NCBI RefSeq assembly: GCF_001552135.1
Contig: NZ_BCQP01000064.1
Coordinates: 1-64,000, forward strand
Origin: Actinomadura chibensis NBRC 106107
GTDB taxonomy: Bacteria > Actinomycetota > Actinomycetes > Streptosporangiales > Streptosporangiaceae
Reading direction: 5' to 3'
DNA: 64,000 nt
The notes beneath the pieces are model-generated. The model made no database searches. It saw nothing but the letters and a program-made list of their open reading frames with translations, and was not told where the DNA came from. Numbering within the stretch: the stretch's first letter is position 1; the number at the start of each line of letters is the position of its first letter. The translations under genes and the position numbers were made by a program. This document shows positions 9,122-18,264 of this stretch, piece after piece.

Positions 9122-12100
9122 CTACGGAAGGTAGCGGCGGACCTTCGCGAAGATGGTCTCGATCTCGGCTCGGCGGGCGGGATCGGCGAGCACGTGGTAG
9201 GCGTCGGGAGGTCGGGAGTCCCCGACCTGGTCAAGCAGCTCCGCGGCGTGGGAGGCGCACTCCCCGCAGATCCGGGACAGTTCGTCGCGCAGAGCGTCAC
9301 GCGACGGTCCGAAGGACTTCTTCATCCGCAAGCGGACCTCGACGGCCTGCTGAAAGAGCGACCGGTCGAGGTGGTAGCGGGCGAAGGAGTTCCCCGCGTC
9401 CTCTACCAGTAGGCGGCGCAGGCTGGTGGCGAGCGATTCCAGGTCCAGGTCGCCCGGCCGCCGCCGATGCCTGTTGATCGTCACATCGACGACGAGCCTC
9501 TGGACGGCGTGCTCGGCCTGGGGTCCGGGCCATCGCCGGATGTCGTCCCGGATCCGCGCGACCGAGGGCAGCGGCCCGTCGGAGACGACCCAGCGCTCGT
9601 ACGTCTCGATCATCATTCCGCGGGCGACCGTCCAGTCCGGGTCTCCAGGAGCGTGCTTCTCGGCGAGCCCGCCCAGGCGGGCCGCGGCGTCGGCGAAGTC
9701 ATCGCTTTCGATGGCCAGCCACACCCGGGCCGTCGAGGCCCCCGCGAAGGCGACGGCGCCGGCCTCGGCGAGAAGCGGCCGCGCCCTGTCCTCCTCGCCG
9801 ACCGCGCGGAGCAGCCGGCCGAGCATGGCGGCGGGCCCCGAGGCGCCGCGGAACCGCGCGACCCAGTGCTCCATGTCCGCCACGGCCGCCAGGATCGCGC
9901 GGCGGACCTCCGGATCGGCGACCCCGGCATCCTCCAGCAGGGCCATGGCCGGCTGGACCGAGGGAAGGTACACGGGCTGGGGGTCGTCCAGCAGGTCGAG
10001 GTGCCGGTCGGAGACGCCGTTGCGCTGCCAGGCCAGGCAGATGCGCAGGTAGCGGTCCGGGAAGTCGGTCGAGGAGTCGAGCCGCCGCTCGGCGGCCTGG
10101 AAGATCTTCTGGACGGCGAAGTCGGCGGCCAGGCCGGACAGGTCGTTGAGCAGGGCGATGTGTCTCGCGGGATCCGCGTGGCCGAGCCGCGCGGCGGCCC
10201 GCCGCAGGGCCTCGTCCCGCGGGTCGAGGCGCAGCCCGTCGATCAGCCGCAGGCCGGCGATGACCTCCCCGGAGCTCTCGGTGACGGGCCAGTCGGCGGC
10301 GCCGGTCAGCTCGCGGGCGATCCGCTCCTTCCAGTCCATCCGCTCGCGCGCCCAGGCGGCGTGCGCCTCCTCCTCGGCGGGGTCGGTCACCTCGCGGGTG
10401 CGTCCGCCGGGATCGCAGGCCGCCTCGTGGGCGGCCCGGAACGCGTCGCGGCACAGCTCCTCGAACGGGGCGCGCACCCGCTCGGGAAGCGGGGCGCAGG
10501 CCGTGGCGACGAGTTCCAGCCGGGCGTCGAACGCCGCGTCGAGTTCCGGACGCAGGACCGAGCGCGCCACGCCGAGGCGCGGCACCGCGCCGCGGTACGA
10601 CAGCGCGCGGTTGAGCTCCTCCAGCCGCAGGTGCGCGACGGCCAGCGCGGCGCGTGCCGGGCTGGTCAGCTCGGCCGGGACGCCGCGCGGCCGCTCGTCC
10701 GGCACGTCCTCGGCGGGCGGCCGTCCGCACAGCGCGGCGGTGCCGAAGGAGCCCGCGAGGACGCGGTGGACCCTCGCGCGTTCGGCCGCGCCGCGAGCGG
10801 GCGTGCCCGCCACCAAGGCTTCCAGGTAGAGCGCCTCCAGGTAGCGGCGCCACGCCTGGGCCGCGGCGGGCAGGTCACCGGCCCCCGTGTGCGCGACCGC
10901 GAGGTTGTGCAGCACCGGAGCGGACATCGGGTTCTCGGTGAGCATCGCCTGCCAATGCCGCCGCGCCTCGACGCTGTGGCCCATCCGGTGCCAGGTCTCG
11001 GCCAGGCGCCCGTCGAGGTAGGACCTCAGCAGGACGAGCGCGGAGCGGCGCCGGAGGGACGGCGGGTAGGCGTCGAGCGTCCGCAGGGCACGGTCGGCGT
11101 TGTGCGCCAGGGCGCGTTCGGCCGCCTCGACCGCCTCGGCCACGGTCTCCGCCGACGACCGCGGCCCGGCGTCCGGTACGCCCGTGTCCGGCGGCGGGAC
11201 GGCCGCCGGGACCGGCTCTGGTTCGAGGACGGCGAGGTCCGCGCCGATCGCCGCCGCCTCCGCTGAAGGCCCCGCCGCCGCAGCCGAGGGCGCCGCCGCC
11301 TCCTTCGCGAACTCCTTCCCCGCGGAGTGCAGCCTTCTCCCGACCTTGGCGATGACCGCTTTCAGCCCGATCGGTTGCTGAAGGGACTTCTCGCAGCGCT
11401 CCAGGCGTGCGTCGAAGTCCGCGGAGGGCGCGAGCGTCCCGGTTTCGGTCCTGAGTTCCTGCAGTTTCTGGAGCCGTCCGACCCGGGCCGCCTCAAGCCG
11501 CCGCGCGATGTCGCTCAGGAGCGTCTGATCGGCGCGGGCCCGTGCGTGCCGGTCGGGGTCCCGCACGTCCGCGCCGCGAAGTTGCTTGGCGAGGCCCATG
11601 GCGCGCTCCCTGAGCCGTCTGACGAGGTCGGCGTCCCGTTCGAGCGCCGCGAGCCGCTCCTCGGCCGTGCCCGCGTCGACGCCGCCCCGCACCGGCACGT
11701 CGGTCAGCGGCTCCGGACGGGCGGCGAGAGCGACCACGGCCGACCTCATCGCGTTGAGGTGGGGCGTCGGATCGTCTTGACCCCCCTCCTCGGCGAACCA
11801 CCGCGCCGCCGTGTAGGCGCCGAGGTCGGGCAGGGCCAACGGACGCCACCACAGGCGCCGCTGGTGGATCAACGCGATGAGCAGGTCCGGGAGGCGCTTC
11901 TCGGCCAGGCAGGCGGCGAGCCGGCCGGGGAGCGCCTCCTCGTCGGCCTCGAACAGCTCGCAGACGAGGTCGAGCAACCGGCGGGCGGGCCCGTCCTCCG
12001 GCGGGAGCGCCCCGGCCAGCCGCCTGACGGTCGCGGACGGGTAGCCGTGGACCATCCACTGCACCGCGAGGATCACGAACGCCGAGGTGCCCCCGGTGCG

Positions 12101-12754
12101 CGGGGCAGCGAGGCGGGCGGTCCGTTCCAGCGCCTCGGCGACGAGGTCCCGGGTCCGCTTGCTGGTCGGCCGCCGCAGGTCGAACCCGGCGTCGATGTCG
12201 TGCATGCCGGACCAGCGGCACCGGCCGGGCCGCAGCACCGACGCGACGGGCCCCTCGGGGACGGGCGGTGGCGCCGCGGAGTCGTCGGGCGCTTCGGAGC
12301 GCGCGAGGACGACGTGGTCGTCCCGTCCGGCCCGGACGGCCGCGGCGATCTCCCTGGACCGCGGGTCCCGCCCGCCGCCGCCCCGGCGCCGGTCGTGCAG
12401 GTCCTGGTGGACGATCGACAGGTGCGCCCAGATCCGGTGGTTGGCGGGCGCCGACTCGGCGGCGGCGGTGAGCCATTCCAATGCGGCGTCCAGCCGTCCG
12501 TGCCGAAGGTGGATCAGGCCGATGTGGTACGGGTGCTTGGGATTGACGGGATCGACGCGGTGGGCCCGCGCCAGGAGGGACACGGCCTGGCCGGGCTCCG
12601 TGCCGGGCAGGACGGCGAGCCGGAAGCAGGATTCCGCCAGCGCGTCCGTCTCCTCGGGGCGGAGGCGGTGGCCCTGCTCGAAGCGGTCCCACAGCCGGTC
12701 GGCGATGGCGTGCAGCTTCTCGGGCCGGGTCTCTAGGCCGACCGTGGTCGTCAC
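9122..12754 (-). CDS. Large TPR-repeat protein of the Hsp70-TIR operon
   Basis: 1210 residues from a GTG at 12754, which overlaps the TGA of the TIR gene. An upstream frame extension is rejected because it is only the out-of-frame shadow of the TIR gene. The N-terminus has TPR units (LLARAHRVDPVNPKHPYHIG, then LRHGRLDAALEWLTAAA), a middle part is low-complexity and coiled coil-like, and more TPR-like helices follow (HWQAMLTENPMSAPVLHNLA; LPAAAQAWRRYLEALYLEAL). No catalytic motif is visible. As the last gene in the operon it probably acts as scaffold or target-binding partner. The family is unrecognised beyond the repeats. Confidence 0.75.
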   Translation of the reverse strand: MTTTVGLETRPEKLHAIADRLWDRFEQGHRLRPEETDALAESCFRLAVLPGTEPGQAVSLLARAHRVDPVNPKHPYHIGLIHLRHGRLDAALEWLTAAAESAPANHRIWAHLSIVHQDLHDRRRGGGGRDPRSREIAAAVRAGRDDHVVLARSEAPDDSAAPPPVPEGPVASVLRPGRCRWSGMHDIDAGFDLRRPTSKRTRDLVAEALERTARLAAPRTGGTSAFVILAVQWMVHGYPSATVRRLAGALPPEDGPARRLLDLVCELFEADEEALPGRLAACLAEKRLPDLLIALIHQRRLWWRPLALPDLGAYTAARWFAEEGGQDDPTPHLNAMRSAVVALAARPEPLTDVPVRGGVDAGTAEERLAALERDADLVRRLRERAMGLAKQLRGADVRDPDRHARARADQTLLSDIARRLEAARVGRLQKLQELRTETGTLAPSADFDARLERCEKSLQQPIGLKAVIAKVGRRLHSAGKEFAKEAAAPSAAAAGPSAEAAAIGADLAVLEPEPVPAAVPPPDTGVPDAGPRSSAETVAEAVEAAERALAHNADRALRTLDAYPPSLRRRSALVLLRSYLDGRLAETWHRMGHSVEARRHWQAMLTENPMSAPVLHNLAVAHTGAGDLPAAAQAWRRYLEALYLEALVAGTPARGAAERARVHRVLAGSFGTAALCGRPPAEDVPDERPRGVPAELTSPARAALAVAHLRLEELNRALSYRGAVPRLGVARSVLRPELDAAFDARLELVATACAPLPERVRAPFEELCRDAFRAAHEAACDPGGRTREVTDPAEEEAHAAWARERMDWKERIARELTGAADWPVTESSGEVIAGLRLIDGLRLDPRDEALRRAAARLGHADPARHIALLNDLSGLAADFAVQKIFQAAERRLDSSTDFPDRYLRICLAWQRNGVSDRHLDLLDDPQPVYLPSVQPAMALLEDAGVADPEVRRAILAAVADMEHWVARFRGASGPAAMLGRLLRAVGEEDRARPLLAEAGAVAFAGASTARVWLAIESDDFADAAARLGGLAEKHAPGDPDWTVARGMMIETYERWVVSDGPLPSVARIRDDIRRWPGPQAEHAVQRLVVDVTINRHRRRPGDLDLESLATSLRRLLVEDAGNSFARYHLDRSLFQQAVEVRLRMKKSFGPSRDALRDELSRICGECASHAAELLDQVGDSRPPDAYHVLADPARRAEIETIFAKVRRYLP

Positions 12755-14550
12755 GTCGTCTCCTCCATCGAGGGCTCCGGCGAGAGCTCCGGCGAGGGCT
12801 CCGGTTTCGCGGCGCCGGTATCGAGTTCCTCCGTCGGCAGGATGAAGATGCGGTGCCCGTCCGAGGTGGCCACCGTGCGGCCGTCCTGCGAGATGGCGAG
12901 GGGGTAGGCCGAGGTGACCCCGATGCGGCCGTCGCACATGAGGACGTGCGAACGGTCGGGATACTCGAACACGACGAGTCGGCCGTCGTGCGTGGCGCAG
13001 ACCGGCCGGGCTCCGGGGACGGTGCGGAAGCCCAGGTGAACACCCAGTTCGGTGTCGAAGCTGACGCCGACACCGTCGTCGTTGAGCGCGATCGACAGCT
13101 CCGGCCCGATCAGGGCGTCGGCGACGGGCTGGACGGGCAGCTCGGCCACCAGGGGCCGCGAGGCTCCGTCGTCGAGGCGGTAGATGTGCCGCTCGCCGAC
13201 GATGATCGTGTGTCCGGGCCCGCGATGGACGCCCAGCAGCAGCCGCTCCAGCGAGTGCTTCGCCCCCGCCCGGCCCCCCTCGTACACCGTCAGGGCGCCG
13301 TCCAGGTCGGCGACCAGAAGCCGCCCGCCCTCGCCCCAGCGGCCCCGGCCGTCGACCGCGAGGTGCTGCACGCCCGCGGGATGCTCGATCAGCACCTCGG
13401 GCTCCGCGTCTTCGGCCAGCGACCAGACGGTGCCGTTCCACATGCCGACGAGCAGGGTGCCCCCGTCGAAGGCCAGCGCCCCGGGGACGGCCAGGCCGGG
13501 GGCGCGGGCCAGGTCCACGGCGCGGGTATGGCCGTCGGGCGTGGCCACCACGACCCGTCCGGTCCAGTCGGCGACGGCCAGCCGCCGCGCGCCGCGCGCC
13601 CACAGCCGAGGCGGCGACGCCAGCCGGACGGCGCCGTCGCCGCGCGATCGCCGCTCGAAGCCGTGGACGGTCAACCGGTCATCGTCGAGGACCACCAGGG
13701 CGGGGGCGTCGGAGAAGAAGAACGGACGGCCGCTCGTCATGATCGACGGAGGCTCCCGGTCCTGGTCGGCGGGCTGCGCCCGGGCGGGCCGCGGCGGCGG
13801 GCTCACCCGGATCGGCGGGCTCTCGGCCGACTCGCAGCCGGGGGCCTCGGCCACCAGCCGGACGGACGGGACCGGCACGCGGAACGACAGGTCGGCGAAG
13901 TCAGCCGCGCCCCGCACGGTGGTGGCGACGAGGGTGCCGTTGAGGCCGGGATCGGGCGGCACGACGGTGAGCGCGACCGGCTCCCCGCTCTCCGGGACCG
14001 GCGTGCCGTCGGCGCCGACGACCGTGACGCGGACGGTCGGGAGGGTGCGGTTGACGACGGCGTCGGGGACGGCGGTCTCGAAGCGCAGCCTCCGGCCGCT
14101 CGCGGCCGGGCGCAGGTCGAGCGCGTCGCGCAGGTGGTCGAACCATTTCGGGTGGGTGACCGGAAGCCAGTTGATCCTGTTCGCGGTGAAGGCGATGCTG
14201 TCCTGGGCCGCCTCGTCCATCAGAACGGGGATGAGCTGGGCCTTCTTGGCGTCGGTGAGCCGGACGGCCTCATGCAACTCCGAAAGGCAGATTCCCTTGG
14301 AGAAATAGCGCGGCGTGTAGAGGGCGACGATATATCGGGAGCCGCGCAGCGCCTTTTCCAGGTAGTGCACCCAGTCGACCCCGACCGGCGTCCCGCCGTC
14401 CCGATCGACATCGAGGAAGATCCGCGGTGGGACGCCCTTGGCGGTGACGCATTTCTGCAGATCGTCGGCGAGGTCCCTGGCCTTCCGGTAGTCCTCGCGC
14501 GCGTAGCTGATGAAGACGTCCCATCCGTCGTGGGTCTCGGGCTCGGTCAT
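12751..14550 (-). CDS. TIR-domain / Ig-like / beta-propeller protein
   Basis: 599 residues. Residues 9-135 form a TIR domain (WDVFISYARED; LYTPRYFSKGICLSELHEA) with a candidate catalytic Glu91 in the usual position, so NAD+ cleavage is possible. A beta-rich Ig-like segment (about 165-245), a proline-rich linker, and six or seven beta-propeller-like blades (about 270-575; for example LAVADWTGRVVVATPDGHTR and LLVADLDGALTVYEGG) follow. The tail is acidic and Pro/Ser/Glu-rich with a 12-nt DNA repeat. Family knowledge: bacterial TIR domains often deplete NAD+ once a sensor activates them; here the propeller probably senses or docks. It lies 11 bp after the TPR gene and overlaps the next gene. Confidence 0.8.
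   Translation of the reverse strand: MTEPETHDGWDVFISYAREDYRKARDLADDLQKCVTAKGVPPRIFLDVDRDGGTPVGVDWVHYLEKALRGSRYIVALYTPRYFSKGICLSELHEAVRLTDAKKAQLIPVLMDEAAQDSIAFTANRINWLPVTHPKWFDHLRDALDLRPAASGRRLRFETAVPDAVVNRTLPTVRVTVVGADGTPVPESGEPVALTVVPPDPGLNGTLVATTVRGAADFADLSFRVPVPSVRLVAEAPGCESAESPPIRVSPPPRPARAQPADQDREPPSIMTSGRPFFFSDAPALVVLDDDRLTVHGFERRSRGDGAVRLASPPRLWARGARRLAVADWTGRVVVATPDGHTRAVDLARAPGLAVPGALAFDGGTLLVGMWNGTVWSLAEDAEPEVLIEHPAGVQHLAVDGRGRWGEGGRLLVADLDGALTVYEGGRAGAKHSLERLLLGVHRGPGHTIIVGERHIYRLDDGASRPLVAELPVQPVADALIGPELSIALNDDGVGVSFDTELGVHLGFRTVPGARPVCATHDGRLVVFEYPDRSHVLMCDGRIGVTSAYPLAISQDGRTVATSDGHRIFILPTEELDTGAAKPEPSPELSPEPSMEETT
12769..12804 (-). repeat. Three 12-nt tandem units in the TIR gene tail
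   Basis: The units read CGAGGGCTCCGG or CGAGAGCTCCGG on the plus strand. They encode the EPSPELSPEP tail; copy number may vary by slippage. Confidence 0.8.
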
Positions 14551-14561
14551 CCCCCCGCCCT

Positions 14562-16328
14562 TCAGCGGATGATTCGGTCGGTGGCGTTCAGCAGATCCTG
14601 GAGCGTCTTCCGGGCGCGCGGGTCGGCCGCCGTGCTCAGTACCCGCCGTGCCTCCCGGTTGATCGATCTCAACTCGTCCATGCCGAGCAAGGTCTCCCTG
14701 TCGGCGCCATAGCCGCCGCGGATGTGCCGGCTCGACGACCGGTGCCCGTCCAGGCGGCGAGACTCAAGCATCGCGCGGTCGACAAGGGATTGGACGGTCG
14801 ACACCTGCTCGGCCCAACGGTTGAACCGCTGGACGAGTTCGGAGACCTCGACGCTCTCCATGGCCCGCTCGACGTCCTTGAGCCGCTGGTCGACGGCTTT
14901 CGTCAGTTGGCGCACCTGGGTGGCGCTCTGCCTGGTCGTCGCCATGGACCGCACTTCGGGCAGGCGCTGCCGCAATTCGCGCATTCTTCGCCGGAAGTCG
15001 GCGAGTTCCTGGCGCGTGGGCTTGTCGGACACCGCTTCCACGGCGGCGTTGTGCTCCTCGACCGCCGCGTTGATGGCGAGGACCTGCGGCATTTCCCGGG
15101 CCGTGCGCAGCAGCCGTTCCGTGTCGGGCAGCGACGGGTCGCCCGCGGCTGTCTCGGCGGCCGCGATGGCCTTTTCCGGTTCCCGTCCCTGGACGCACAG
15201 GCAGATGGCATAGATGAAGTTCGCCACGGGGAAGCGCGGAACGACGTGCAGCAGTCCGGCCAGGACGCGCTCGGCCTCCGCGAAACGCCCGTCGATCAGC
15301 AGCCGGACGGATTCGCGGCCGTCCTCCTCGGAGATCAGCGCGTAGAGCCGGGCCACCCGGTCGGCCGGGCCGCGCGGCTCCGGAAGCGGCTCCGCCGGCG
15401 GATGGTCGCGTTCGCACAGGCCGGAGAGAAACGTGTCGAGGTCGCGGAGCACCTCGGTTTCGCGCCATTCGCGGTCGGCCCTCGCCAGCTCCTCGCGGGC
15501 CCGCCGGTAGGCGCCGTCGCGCAGCGCGCGGACGGCCGGCCCCGCGACCGTCCGCACCACCGCCGCCTCCAGTGCGTCGGCCAGGACGCGGAGTTGGCCG
15601 GTGTCCCCCTCGGCCTGCCGCAAAGCGGCCTTCGCGGTGCGGAGCGCGGATTCGAACTCACCGTTCCGCGCTTGCGTGACGGCGAGCAGGTATGGGGGTT
15701 CCGGTTCCTCGGGGGCCAGTTCGATGAAGCGCCGCAGCCGGTCGGCGGCGGCGTGCGGGTCCCGCGGGGACGCGTCGAGGAACGCCGCCATTTCCTGCTG
15801 GGTGAGAATGGCGCGCAGTTTGGCGCGGAGGTCCCGGACACCGGTGCGCAGTTCGGGGTCGTCCAGCGGCTCGTCCCGCATCGGGCGCAGGACGCCGAGC
15901 GCGGTCATCAGGCCCGCCCCGCCCAACTGGTAATGGCAGTACGCCGACAGATAACGGGCTTCGGGATGTCCCGGGGAGATCTGGAGGAACTCCGCGAGCT
16001 GCGCCAACGCGACCGAGTATTCGCCTTGGGCGATGTTGCCGCGGGCGTCCTCAAGCAGGTCTTCGCCGTTCTCGCCGAGGTCGAGGGAGTCCTCGGCGCC
16101 GCGGTCGCCCTGACCGGGCAGGACGAGGGCGGGCAGCGCCGGCTCCCGTTCCGGCCGCCGCCGCCCGATCTCCTCCAGCCGGCCGAAATGCTCGCTCAAC
16201 TCCGCGCCGCCGAGGAACGGCAGGGACAGCAGGTCAGGAAGCCGCGGCGGCGCGTGCGGCAGGGCCAGCGAGCCGGGCCGCGCCGATTCCGCGGCCCGGC
16301 CTTCGGCCGCTCGGTCTTCGTCGGTCAT
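14562..16328 (-). CDS. TPR and coiled-coil protein
   Basis: 588 residues. The N-terminal 85 residues are low-complexity. A TPR-like unit follows (GEYSVALAQLAEFLQISPGHPEARYLSAYC), then further helical repeats (FAEAERVLAGLLHVVPRFP) and a coiled-coil-like segment (LADFRRRMRELRQRLPEV to QRLKDVERAMES). The C-terminus (LGMDELRSINREARRVLST) is helical and charged. It resembles a helical adaptor; no enzyme motif is present. It sits 39 bp downstream of the 76-residue gene and 11 bp before the TIR gene, in the same operon, with an AAGGGA ribosome site. Confidence 0.7.
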   Translation of the reverse strand: MTDEDRAAEGRAAESARPGSLALPHAPPRLPDLLSLPFLGGAELSEHFGRLEEIGRRRPEREPALPALVLPGQGDRGAEDSLDLGENGEDLLEDARGNIAQGEYSVALAQLAEFLQISPGHPEARYLSAYCHYQLGGAGLMTALGVLRPMRDEPLDDPELRTGVRDLRAKLRAILTQQEMAAFLDASPRDPHAAADRLRRFIELAPEEPEPPYLLAVTQARNGEFESALRTAKAALRQAEGDTGQLRVLADALEAAVVRTVAGPAVRALRDGAYRRAREELARADREWRETEVLRDLDTFLSGLCERDHPPAEPLPEPRGPADRVARLYALISEEDGRESVRLLIDGRFAEAERVLAGLLHVVPRFPVANFIYAICLCVQGREPEKAIAAAETAAGDPSLPDTERLLRTAREMPQVLAINAAVEEHNAAVEAVSDKPTRQELADFRRRMRELRQRLPEVRSMATTRQSATQVRQLTKAVDQRLKDVERAMESVEVSELVQRFNRWAEQVSTVQSLVDRAMLESRRLDGHRSSSRHIRGGYGADRETLLGMDELRSINREARRVLSTAADPRARKTLQDLLNATDRIIR

Positions 16329-16367
16329 CGGTGTCCCTTCCCCGGCGTCCGCGGCGCGCGGCGGACG

Positions 16368-16598
16368 TCAGCCGGGCAGATCATCTGGGTCGGGTACGGC
16401 GCCGAGGGCTTCTTCGGCTATCTCGCGGCACAGCAGGTACTCGGCTTCCTGGTCGAGTCGCAGCATCAGCGGGAGGGACGCGGGCAGGGACGCTTCATCG
16501 AAGAGCTGCTGCTCGTCGGGAGAGCGGTGGTATTCCACCGGCGGCAGCCGCCGCACGAGCCGTTCGCGGTCAAGCGTCGGCCGCTCCCAGGGCGTCAT
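16368..16598 (-). CDS. Small helical operon protein (76 aa)
   Basis: Starts at ATG 16598, inside the last 29 bases of the upstream gene. The sequence is acidic and predicted helical (QEAEYLLCREIAEEALGAV) with no recognised domain. The overlap and lack of a gap argue that it is a real coupled gene; a small adaptor or toxin-regulatory subunit is possible, but no motif supports either. Confidence 0.6.
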   Translation of the reverse strand: MTPWERPTLDRERLVRRLPPVEYHRSPDEQQLFDEASLPASLPLMLRLDQEAEYLLCREIAEEALGAVPDPDDLPG

Positions 16599-18264
16599 CC
16601 GTCGCTTCCACGCCGCCCAAAGGCCCGCTCGGTTCGGCCGGGAATGGTGCGGCGATAGCCGGCTCGTCATCGTCCAATTCCTCCTGGGGGAGCAGCAGTT
16701 CTCCGGTCGCCTTGAGGATTTCGAGTTCGCTGTGGTGCAGCGCCTCCGCCTGCTCGGTGAACGCCAGGGCGACGTCGTCCAGCTCGGTCAGCCGTTCTCG
16801 CATGAGGACGTGGGAAGGAGCGTCCTTGGGCAGATCCCGCAGCCGGGGATAGACGATCAGGTCGATGCGGCGGCGCATCGCGTTGATGCGCTGCTGCAGT
16901 TCGTGCGGGGACGCGGGCCGGTGCGGCAACACCAGATCGTCTCCGAGGTCGTCGCCGTACAACGCGAACCGGTCGCGCAGTTTCCGGAGTTCGGCGCGGT
17001 GCGGCGCCGAGGCCGTCGGATCGGCGAGGAGTTCGTGCACCAGCCGGAGGAAGCGGGAAACCGCGTCGCCCTGGCTCCCGAGCGCGCGTTCCTTCTCCAC
17101 GAGATCGAGGACTTCGGGCACGACGATGCCCTTGGCCGTCCGCATTCCGCTTTCCAGGAGGGCGAGGGACGCCTCCCGCTGCTCCTCGCCGTTCGCGAAG
17201 TAATAGGTGATCAGGCCCTCGATCAGGGACGCGTCGCCCAGTTGGGGGTCGGCTTCGCGCAACATGTCGGCGCGCTTCATCAATTCCGCCCGATCCCGCG
17301 CGGCGAGCTCGCCCGAGAGCGGACGCGCCCGCCACATCCGCAGGAGCGCGACCAGCCGGAGCAGCGCGATCACGGCGCGGAGCTGCCTCCGGTACTCCTC
17401 GGCCGCGTCCGTCGTCCGTTCCGGTCGATCGGCCCGCGCCGTCTTCGCCTTCTTCGCACCGGCCTTGGGAACGTCCGGGACGCGTTCGAGGAGTTGGGCC
17501 AGGCGGGCGTCGAGTTCGTCGGGGACGCCCGCCGTCCAGTCGCAGGCGATCAGCCCGAGTTCGGCCTCGGTCGTGTCCCGTCCCAGCGCGACGGCACGCT
17601 CGCGCGCCGTCACGAAGGCCGTGCGCGCGTCGGTGGGCCGCTGGTCGAAATGGGACTGGATGCCGTTGAGCACGTGCAGGCTGTCCGCCGCCTTCGGGAT
17701 CTCGGCGGTGAGCTCGCCCAGTTCGCGGACCCGGTCGAAATGGCGTATCGCCGCATCGGTCTCGCGCCGCCGCCAGTGCGCGCCCGCCAGTTGCAGGTGC
17801 GACGCCGCGGCCGCGCGCCGGGCGGCGGGCCTTGCGGAGAGCGAACCGGCGTGCCGCTGGAAGAGCTCGACCGCGCGTTCGTGCCGTTCCAGCTTGTGCT
17901 GGAGCCACACCGCGAGATGCGCGGTGGCGGGGTCCTCGTCGGCCGCGGCCGCCAGGCCGTCGACGGTGGCGGAGGCGACCCAGTACTGGTCGGGCTGGAA
18001 AGTGCCCAGCATGGCGCGGACGAACGCGTGAGCGAAGCGCGCGTCGGCCAGGGCGCGTCCGCGGGGACCGGCGCTCACCGCCTCTTCGAGGAGCCGGTCG
18101 GCGGTTTCGAGTTCCGCCCGCTCATTCCCGTCCTTCTCCAGGAGGGCGAGCGCCTCGCGCAGCGGCACCCGCCACCGGCGCGGTACGACGACCAGGAAAT
18201 ACCAGCCGCCCAGCGCGCACAGGACCAGTAAGAAGGCGCACGCCGCCGTGAGCACCGTGGTCAT
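16570..18264 (-). CDS. Membrane-anchored TPR-like protein
   Basis: 564 residues from ATG 18264 (ATGA overlap with the upstream gene; the longer frame upstream is that gene's shadow). Residues 2-28 form one N-terminal hydrophobic helix (LTAACAFLLVLCALGGWYFL), probably a signal anchor. The rest is helical-repeat: RLLEEAVSAGPRGRALADA, LAVWLQHKLERHERAVELFQ, HLQLAGAHWRRRETDAAIRH. The C-terminus is acidic and coiled coil-like. It would place the operon's protein complex at the membrane. No catalytic residues are recognised. Confidence 0.75.
   Translation of the reverse strand: MTTVLTAACAFLLVLCALGGWYFLVVVPRRWRVPLREALALLEKDGNERAELETADRLLEEAVSAGPRGRALADARFAHAFVRAMLGTFQPDQYWVASATVDGLAAAADEDPATAHLAVWLQHKLERHERAVELFQRHAGSLSARPAARRAAAASHLQLAGAHWRRRETDAAIRHFDRVRELGELTAEIPKAADSLHVLNGIQSHFDQRPTDARTAFVTARERAVALGRDTTEAELGLIACDWTAGVPDELDARLAQLLERVPDVPKAGAKKAKTARADRPERTTDAAEEYRRQLRAVIALLRLVALLRMWRARPLSGELAARDRAELMKRADMLREADPQLGDASLIEGLITYYFANGEEQREASLALLESGMRTAKGIVVPEVLDLVEKERALGSQGDAVSRFLRLVHELLADPTASAPHRAELRKLRDRFALYGDDLGDDLVLPHRPASPHELQQRINAMRRRIDLIVYPRLRDLPKDAPSHVLMRERLTELDDVALAFTEQAEALHHSELEILKATGELLLPQEELDDDEPAIAAPFPAEPSGPLGGVEATDDALGAADA

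Noticed and set aside
12755..13603. N-terminal extension of the 1210-residue TPR protein
   Set aside because: It is an Arg/Gly-rich shadow read out of frame through the TIR gene; the GTG at 12754 overlaps the TIR stop and is the natural start.
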